Shown here piece after piece: positions 23,707 through 29,384 of a DNA stretch of 29,384 nt. The position numbers were made by a program, and so were the translations under genes. The stretch is from an uncultured Klebsiella sp. (GTDB lineage: Bacteria; Pseudomonadota; Gammaproteobacteria; Enterobacterales; Enterobacteriaceae): NCBI GenBank assembly GCA_902490055.1, contig CABUCP010000001.1, positions 1 through 29,384 of the forward strand. Direction: 5' to 3'. Each line of letters starts with the position of its first letter. The first letter of the stretch is position 1. The notes below the pieces were generated by a model. That model worked only from the letters and a program-made list of their open reading frames with translations. It ran no database searches and had not been told where the DNA came from.

Positions 23707-25935
23707 ATGAACGGGGCGCAAATCCGCATTCGCGGCAAGGTTCAGGGGGTGGGCTTCCGCCCCTTTGTCTGGCAACTGGCGCAGCAGCTGGCGCGTTGCG
23801 GCGATGTCTGCAACGACGGCGACGGCGTGTTGGTCCGGCTGGCCGGCGGCGACGATGGTTTTACCGCCGCGCTGGCCCGCCGTTGTCCGCCGCTGGCGCG
23901 GATCGACAGCACCGACTGCGCTCCGTTTTGCTGGGATCTTGCGCCGACAGATTTCACCATTCGCCAGAGCGGCGCCGGCAGCATGCGTACGCAGATAGTT
24001 CCCGATGCGGCGACCTGTCCGGCGTGCCTGGCGGAAATGAACAACCCGCAGGAGCGTCGTTACCGCTATCCCTTTATCAACTGCACCCACTGCGGGCCGC
24101 GCTTCACCATTATTCGCGCCATGCCTTACGATCGCCCCTTTACGGCGATGGCGCCGTTCCCGCTGTGTCCGCGCTGCAATGCCGAGTACCGGGAACCTGC
24201 CGATCGCCGTTTTCATGCCCAACCGGTGGCCTGCGCCGATTGCGGGCCGCAGCTGGAATGGCGCGCAGGTGCGGTGACCCTATTTGGCGAAGCCGCGCTA
24301 CAGGCGGCGATCGCGCGGCTGGCGGCGGGCGACATCGTGGCGATAAAAGGCATTGGCGGTTTTCATCTCGCCTGCGATGCCGCTAACGGTCGCGCGGTAG
24401 CGGCACTACGCGCGCGTAAACGCCGCCCGGCCAAACCGCTGGCGGTGATGCTGCCGACGACGACGCCATTACCCGCGGCGGCGGCGGCGCTGATGCGCTC
24501 GCCCGCCGCGCCAATCGTATTGCTGGATAAAGCGCAGGTCTCCGGCCTGTGTGCCGAAATTGCGCCAGGGCTTGCGGAAGTAGGGGGGATGCTGCCGTCT
24601 AATCCGCTGCAGCATTTACTTCTGCAGGCGCTGGCGCGCCCGATAGTAATGACCTCCGGCAACCTTAGCGGGCGTCCGCCGGCGTTGAGTAACGCGCAGG
24701 CGCTGGCCGATTTAGCCGATATTGCCGACGGTTTTTTGCTGCATAACCGCGATATCGTCCAGCGCATGGACGATTCGCTGGTGCGTCAGAGCGGCCAAAT
24801 GCTGCGCCGCGCCCGCGGCTACGTGCCGGATGCGCTGCCGCTGCCGCCAGGTCTGGACAATATTCCGCCGCTGCTGGCGCTGGGGGCGGATATGAAAAAT
24901 ACCTTCTGCCTGGCGCGCGGCGATGAGGCGGTGCTCAGTCAGCATTTTGGCGACCTCGGTGATGAAGGCGTGGAGCAACAGTGGCGCAGCGCGCTGCAGC
25001 TGATGCAGAGCATTTATGCGTTTGTGCCGCAGCGGGTGGCGGTAGATGCTCATCCCGCTTACCGTTCGACGCAGTGGGCATCGTCAATGCCGCTACCGGT
25101 TGAGCCCGTGTTGCATCATCATGCTCACGCGGCGGCCTGCCTCGCGGAACACCGCTGGCCGCTCGACGGCGGCGATGTGATTGCCCTGACTCTTGATGGC
25201 ATTGGCATGGGAGAAAACGGCGCGCTGTGGGGCGGCGAATGCCTGCGGGTTAACTATCGCGAATGCGAACATCTTGGCGGGCTTCCGGCCGTCGCGCTGC
25301 CAGGCGGCGATCTGGCTGCACGCCAGCCGTGGCGAAATTTACTGGCCCAGTGCCTGGCATTTGTACCCGACTGGCAGTCATTCCCGCAAACTGCCGTGCT
25401 GGGGCAGTACAACTGGCCGCTGCTCGCGCAGGCCATCGCACGCGGGATTAATTCGCCGCGCGCCTCTTCCTGCGGACGGCTTTTTGATGCCGTCGCCTGT
25501 GCGCTGGGCTGCGCGCCGCAAAGCCTGAGCTATGAAGGCGAAGCGGCCTGTCGGCTGGAGGCGCTGGCCGCCAGCTGCCCGGGCGTTAGCCATCCGGTCA
25601 CGCTGCCGCGGCGCGGCGGCGAGCTGGATTTAGCGACCTTCTGGCGGCAGTGGCTGAGCTGGCAGGCGACGCCGGCGCAGAAAGCCTGGGCCTTCCATGA
25701 TGCGCTGGCCTGCGGGCTGGCGGCGCTGGCGCGCGACTGCGCCGCTTCCCGCGGGATCGCGACGATCGTTTGTAGCGGTGGCGTACTGCATAATCAGCTG
25801 CTCGCCGTCCGCCTCAGCGATTACCTTTCTGATTTTACTTTGCTTTTGCCGCAGCAGCTTCCTGCTGGCGATGGCGCGATCGCCTACGGTCAGGCGGTGG
25901 TGGCCGCCGCCCGCTGGCAGTCTCAAAGGATTTAA
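23707..25935 (+). CDS. hypF: HypF, carbamoyltransferase of NiFe maturation
   Basis: HypF makes carbamoyl-AMP from carbamoyl phosphate and passes the carbamoyl group to the C-terminal cysteine of HypE. It has 742 residues (about 750 in E. coli). Domains: acylphosphatase-like at 1-90 ([16 protein letters not shown]), a paired zinc-finger region with C104/C107, C126/C129, C154/C157 and C176/C179, a YrdC-like nucleotide-binding domain at about 190-380, and a Kae1-like domain from about 390 with the metal motif HHHAHA at 470-475. The Shine-Dalgarno is weak, so translation may depend on hydN. The next gene starts one base after its stop. Confidence 0.96.
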   Translation: MNGAQIRIRGKVQGVGFRPFVWQLAQQLARCGDVCNDGDGVLVRLAGGDDGFTAALARRCPPLARIDSTDCAPFCWDLAPTDFTIRQSGAGSMRTQIVPDAATCPACLAEMNNPQERRYRYPFINCTHCGPRFTIIRAMPYDRPFTAMAPFPLCPRCNAEYREPADRRFHAQPVACADCGPQLEWRAGAVTLFGEAALQAAIARLAAGDIVAIKGIGGFHLACDAANGRAVAALRARKRRPAKPLAVMLPTTTPLPAAAAALMRSPAAPIVLLDKAQVSGLCAEIAPGLAEVGGMLPSNPLQHLLLQALARPIVMTSGNLSGRPPALSNAQALADLADIADGFLLHNRDIVQRMDDSLVRQSGQMLRRARGYVPDALPLPPGLDNIPPLLALGADMKNTFCLARGDEAVLSQHFGDLGDEGVEQQWRSALQLMQSIYAFVPQRVAVDAHPAYRSTQWASSMPLPVEPVLHHHAHAAACLAEHRWPLDGGDVIALTLDGIGMGENGALWGGECLRVNYRECEHLGGLPAVALPGGDLAARQPWRNLLAQCLAFVPDWQSFPQTAVLGQYNWPLLAQAIARGINSPRASSCGRLFDAVACALGCAPQSLSYEGEAACRLEALAASCPGVSHPVTLPRRGGELDLATFWRQWLSWQATPAQKAWAFHDALACGLAALARDCAASRGIATIVCSGGVLHNQLLAVRLSDYLSDFTLLLPQQLPAGDGAIAYGQAVVAAARWQSQRI

Positions 25936-25936
25936 G

Positions 25937-26950
25937 ATGATAACGATGATTTTACGCCAACAGCCGCGTGCGGCGGCGCTGGTTCTGGGACTTATCGCCG
26001 CGAACGCGCTGGCCTGGCTATGGGCGTTTCAAGCGTTTGGCGACAGCGGGGCATTGATGGCCGCCAGTCTGCTGGCCTGGGGTTACGGCCTGCGCCATGC
26101 GGTCGACGCCGACCATATTGCGGCGATTGATAGCGTCACCCGCAAGATGATGCAGCAGGGGCGGCGGCCGTTTGGCGTCGGGGCGTGGTTTTCGCTAGGG
26201 CATTCGTCGATCGTGGTGCTGGCGTCGGCGGCGATTGCCGCGACGGCCACCGCCTTCAGCCAGCAGATGAGCTGGCTACACGATACCGGCAGCGTGATTG
26301 GCACCGCGGTGTCGGCGCTATTTTTGCTGGCGATGGCGCTGGTCAATCTGGTGATTTTACGCAGCGTGTGGCGCAGTTTCCAGGCGTGGAAGCGCGGCGA
26401 GAAGGTCAGCGATGAGATAGCCAGCGGCGGCGGCATGATGAGCTGGCTGTTCGGGAAAACTTTCCGGTTGATAAGCCATAGCTGGCAAATGTATCTGGTC
26501 GGCTTTTTATTTGGTCTCGGTTTTGATACCGCCACCGAAATCGGCGTGCTGGGTATTTCCGCCGCCGGCGCGTCGAGCGGCATTTCTATCTGGTCGATTA
26601 TGGTTTTCCCAGCGCTATTCGCCAGCGGCATGGCGCTGGTTGATACCCTTGATAACGTGCTGATGGTCGGCGCTTACGGCTGGGCGTTCAGCAAGCCGCA
26701 GCGCAAGCTCTATTACAATATGACTATTACCGGTACCTCGGTGGTGGTGGCGCTGTTTATCGGCGGCCTGGAAGCGCTGGGGCTGTTAATGGATAAGTTC
26801 GCGCTCAGCGGCGGGATGTGGCGCTGGGTAGGGGCGTTAAATGATAACCTCGGCGACGCCGGGTTTGTGGTGGTGGGGCTGTTCGTCGCCTGCTGGGCGT
26901 TGTCGGTGCTGAATTATCGCTGGCGCGGCTACGATAATCTGGCGCGCTAA
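25937..26950 (+). CDS. NiCoT-family nickel (or cobalt) permease
   Basis: This is an inner-membrane importer of the NiCoT (HoxN/NixA/NicT) family with about eight helices. I take the ATG at 25937, one base after the hypF stop and about ten bases after AAAGGA, giving 337 residues; the frame is open further upstream only because it runs inside hypF. Signature motifs are RHAVDADHI (53-61) in helix II, LGHSSIVV (87-94), then FGLGFDTATE and GMALVDTLDN. The first is the metal-recognition motif. Coupling to hypF and the FhlA promoter implies that it imports nickel for hydrogenase. Nickel versus cobalt preference cannot be read with certainty. Confidence 0.9.
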   Translation: MITMILRQQPRAAALVLGLIAANALAWLWAFQAFGDSGALMAASLLAWGYGLRHAVDADHIAAIDSVTRKMMQQGRRPFGVGAWFSLGHSSIVVLASAAIAATATAFSQQMSWLHDTGSVIGTAVSALFLLAMALVNLVILRSVWRSFQAWKRGEKVSDEIASGGGMMSWLFGKTFRLISHSWQMYLVGFLFGLGFDTATEIGVLGISAAGASSGISIWSIMVFPALFASGMALVDTLDNVLMVGAYGWAFSKPQRKLYYNMTITGTSVVVALFIGGLEALGLLMDKFALSGGMWRWVGALNDNLGDAGFVVVGLFVACWALSVLNYRWRGYDNLAR

Positions 26951-26958
26951 GCGGGATA

Positions 26959-26992
26959 TTTTCCCGGCTAGCGCTGCGCTTAGCCGGGAAAA
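26959..26992. terminator. Bidirectional hairpin between the nickel permease and norW (constant-loop copy 4)
   Basis: TTTTCCCGGCT (26959-26969) and AGCCGGGAAAA (26982-26992) pair over 11 bp around the loop AGCGCTGCGCTT. T- and A-rich edges make it a plausible terminator for both convergent genes: 8 bp after one stop and 3 bp before the other. The loop is that of the other hairpins. Confidence 0.75.
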
Positions 26993-26995
26993 CCA

Positions 26996-28129
26996 TCAAC
27001 TTACCAGTTGCTTGAGTAGCGCAAAGGCTTCCTTCATTTTATCTTCACTTACCACAAAAGCGCGTAGCTGGTTCTCGGCATCCACGCCTTTTGCCACCAG
27101 CCCCTCTTTAGCAGCCACAATGTTCCACGTCAGATCGTCGCGACGGGTATCGCCGGCCAGATGCAGCGGCAGGTCCGGGGTTTTCACTTTTACCAGCATC
27201 GGCGGCAATTTGAGCTCGCCCGTCTGCGCCAGCAGGTTCTTACTCAGACACATCGCGCTCAGTAAAATCGGCTGCAGGAACGGCAGCACCATGCCGTTGA
27301 TTTCCGCGCAGTCGCCGAGGGCGTAAATTGCCGGATGGCTGGTTTGCAGCTGGCTATTGACCACCACGCCGCGGTTGATCTGCAGGCCGGCGTGACGCGC
27401 CAGCGACGTTTCCGGGCGCAGACCGGCGGCGGCCACCACCGCATCCACGACGATCGCCCGCTGGCGGTCAAGGCTGACGCGAATGCCATCGGCGGTTTGC
27501 TCCAGCCCTTCGAGCTGGGTTTTCAGCATCAGGTGCACGCCCATATCGGTGAGGCGATGCTGCAGGCGGCTGCTGGCCTCCGGCGGCATCAGCGCCGATA
27601 GCACGCTGGCGGAGTTATCGACCACCGTCACCGCTTTGCCGGCGCGGCAGAAATCCATCGCCAGTTCGCAGCCAATCAGGCCGCCGCCGACGATCAGCAC
27701 GCGCTTCGCATCGTGCAGCTGGCTTTGCGCCGCGCCGTATTCACGCTGGCTATTGAGGGTCAGCATCAGCTCACGCCCCGGCACCGGCGGGATAAACGGC
27801 GTCGCGCCGGTGGCCAGCACCAGTTTGTCGTAGCGCCACTGGTTATCCAGGCTTTTCACTAACTGGTTTTCGGCGTCGATATCGCTCACCCAGGTGTGCG
27901 GGAACAGGCGCAGATTGTACTGCTCGGCGAACTCGCCTGCGCTTTGCAGGGTCAGATCGTCGGCGTTCTGTCTGCGACTGATGACATGGCTGAGATCCGG
28001 CTTGTTGTACTCATCCATGCTATCGGCGGCGATGAGGGTCAGCTGGATCTGCGCATCCTGTTTACGAATATTTTTCACCAGCTGTCGGGCCGCGAAGCCC
28101 GAGCCGATGATGACGATGCCATCACTCAT
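26996..28129 (-). CDS. norW: NorW, NADH:flavorubredoxin reductase
   Basis: NorW is an FAD enzyme that passes electrons from NADH to the rubredoxin domain of NorV for nitric oxide reduction. Its 377 residues match E. coli. Nucleotide-binding motifs are [10 protein letters not shown] (7-16) for FAD and [13 protein letters not shown] (from about 145) for NADH. The ATGD-like segment is [11 protein letters not shown], and the second FAD motif is [13 protein letters not shown]. The start overlaps the norV stop as ATGA, so it is the second gene of norVW. It ends against the nickel permease. Confidence 0.95.
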   Translation of the reverse strand: MSDGIVIIGSGFAARQLVKNIRKQDAQIQLTLIAADSMDEYNKPDLSHVISRRQNADDLTLQSAGEFAEQYNLRLFPHTWVSDIDAENQLVKSLDNQWRYDKLVLATGATPFIPPVPGRELMLTLNSQREYGAAQSQLHDAKRVLIVGGGLIGCELAMDFCRAGKAVTVVDNSASVLSALMPPEASSRLQHRLTDMGVHLMLKTQLEGLEQTADGIRVSLDRQRAIVVDAVVAAAGLRPETSLARHAGLQINRGVVVNSQLQTSHPAIYALGDCAEINGMVLPFLQPILLSAMCLSKNLLAQTGELKLPPMLVKVKTPDLPLHLAGDTRRDDLTWNIVAAKEGLVAKGVDAENQLRAFVVSEDKMKEAFALLKQLVS

Positions 28130-29384
28130 TTTGCCTCCGTCGCCAGTACGTCAAAGACATCTTTGCCAAGAGAACACTCAGGGCAGAGGAAATTGTCCGG
28201 TACTTCACTCCACGGCGTACCCGGCTGCACGTCCTGATTAGGTTCGCCTTTCGCCGGGTCATAGACCCACTGGCACACGCTGCACTGCATCATGGGGCCG
28301 AGATCCGTGGCTGTGGCGGAGGCACAGGCGCAGTCCTGTTGTTCCGGCGTTGCCGCTGTTTCAGCAACCGGCAGCGGAGAGAGGGCCCACTGGCGGGCGA
28401 TTTCGCGACCATGTTCGCGGCACAGTTCCAGCGCGTCGATATCCGGGCGCCATTTGGCTTTCAGGCTCAGGGACATTTCAAACCCGGCATCCTGCAGGCG
28501 GGTGGACAGACGGTCTACCGCGCCGCCGCTCCAGCCGTGAGAGCCAAACGCGCTGGCGTGCTTATTACGGAAACGCAGCCCGGTCATCTCTTCCACCAGG
28601 CCGGCGATTTTCGGCATCATCACGTTGTTCATCGTGGAGGTACCGACCAGCACGCCTTTAGAACGGAAGACATTGGTGAGAATTTCGTTTTTGTCGCTGC
28701 GGGCGACGTTAAAGATTTTTACCGCCACGCGCGGGTCGACGTCGGTGATCCCCTGGGCAATGGCATCCGCCATCATGCGGGTGTTATTGGACATGGTGTC
28801 ATAGAAGAGGGTGATGCGGTCTTCCTGGTAATCCGCCGCCCATTCGAGATATTTCTCAACGATTTGCGTTGGGTTGTCGCGCCATACCACGCCGTGGGAG
28901 GTGGCAATCATATCCACCGGCAGGTTGAAGCCGAGGATCTCGGTAATTTTCGGCGTCACCAGACGGCTAAACGGCGTCAGGATGTTGGCGTAGTAGCGCT
29001 GGCACTGTTCGTACAGTTCAATTTGATCAACTTCATCGTTAAACAGGTGTTCGTCGCAGTAGTGCTGGCCGAAGGCGTCGTTGCTGAACAGCACCGCGTC
29101 GCCGGTCATGTAGGTCATCATGCTGTCAGGCCAGTGCAGCATTGGCGTTTCAACGAAGATCAACTGTTTGCCATTCCCGATATCCAGGCTGTCGCCGGTT
29201 TTTACCACGTGGAAGTTCCACTCCGGATGGTGATGATGGCCGTTAATGGAATCGATGGCATTGGCGGTGCAGTAAATTGGCGTATCCGGGATCTGCATCA
29301 TCAGCTCGGTCAGCGCGCCGGCGTGATCCTCTTCGGCGTGGTTAATGACGATGTAGTCGAGGTCGGCGAGGTCGATTTCGCTAC
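28126..29384 (-). CDS. norV: NorV, flavorubredoxin NO reductase (5' end outside window)
   Basis: NorV reduces NO to N2O under anaerobic conditions. The frame stays open to the window end, adding [22 protein letters not shown] and beyond before the first internal ATG at 29301, so about 64 N-terminal residues are missing by comparison with E. coli (479 residues). Diiron ligands of the metallo-beta-lactamase-like domain are visible in [22 protein letters not shown] and TSHGVVW. The flavodoxin domain has [15 protein letters not shown] and [11 protein letters not shown]. The rubredoxin domain at the end has CSVCQW and CPECSLG. NorR and NorR sites would lie outside the window. Confidence 0.96.
   Translation of the reverse strand, partial: SEIDLADLDYIVINHAEEDHAGALTELMMQIPDTPIYCTANAIDSINGHHHHPEWNFHVVKTGDSLDIGNGKQLIFVETPMLHWPDSMMTYMTGDAVLFSNDAFGQHYCDEHLFNDEVDQIELYEQCQRYYANILTPFSRLVTPKITEILGFNLPVDMIATSHGVVWRDNPTQIVEKYLEWAADYQEDRITLFYDTMSNNTRMMADAIAQGITDVDPRVAVKIFNVARSDKNEILTNVFRSKGVLVGTSTMNNVMMPKIAGLVEEMTGLRFRNKHASAFGSHGWSGGAVDRLSTRLQDAGFEMSLSLKAKWRPDIDALELCREHGREIARQWALSPLPVAETAATPEQQDCACASATATDLGPMMQCSVCQWVYDPAKGEPNQDVQPGTPWSEVPDNFLCPECSLGKDVFDVLATEAK

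Noticed and set aside
25697..25936. Extended N-terminus of the nickel permease inside hypF
   Set aside because: The extra 80 residues are hypF sequence read in another frame; a good ATG with Shine-Dalgarno lies right after the hypF stop.

Overview
The window is a GC-rich chromosomal segment from a member of the Enterobacterales. It is most like Klebsiella or Raoultella: the E. coli order norVW - hypF/hydN - ascGFB - hyc - hyp - fhlA - ygbA is kept, but extra genes (a sit metal transporter, a Mop-type molybdate protein and a NiCoT nickel permease) sit at the edges. That is a judgement from remembered gene order and protein similarity; the species cannot be fixed from the sequence alone.

Layout. 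1-234 is the 3' end of a LysR-type regulator. 253-610 is ygbA with an NsrR-like operator. 756-4187 (minus) is a four-gene Mn/Fe ABC transporter, sitABCD, with MntR-like and Fur-like sites upstream. 4376-6915 (minus) is fhlA, the formate-responsive sigma54 activator, followed by a two-domain Mop protein. 7055-10669 (minus) is hypABCDE. It diverges from hycABCDEFGHI (10882-18707, plus), which encodes the formate hydrogenlyase complex. The 212-bp gap between them holds two opposed -24/-12 promoters and a long inverted repeat that is the likely FhlA binding site. 18870-21757 (minus) is ascFB (beta-glucoside PTS and 6-phospho-beta-glucosidase), divergent from its repressor ascG (22023-23036, plus). 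23171-26950 (plus) is hydN-hypF plus a nickel permease behind its own sigma54 promoter. 26996-29384 (minus) is norW and most of norV, the NO reductase system, cut by the window end.

How the parts fit. FhlA senses formate and drives three sigma54 promoters (hypA, hycA, hydN). HycB-G form the membrane hydrogenase-3 arm. HypA-F build its NiFe(CN)2CO centre, HycI removes the 32-residue HycE tail, and HycA antagonises FhlA. The NiCoT permease can supply nickel, and the Mop protein may buffer molybdate for the selenium/molybdenum formate dehydrogenase FdhF, whose gene is not in this window.

Non-coding structure is richer than the genes alone suggest. There are REP-type palindromes, a family of hairpins with different stems but a near-constant 12-13 nt loop (NGCGCTGCGCTT), a terminator-like hairpin directly before fhlA, and a 13-bp motif at identical spacing before the hyc and hydN promoters. 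I found no CRISPR array, tRNA, rRNA, insertion sequence or phage gene, and no clearly undescribed multi-gene system. The gene content is known; the novelty is at the level of regulatory sites and gene neighbours.
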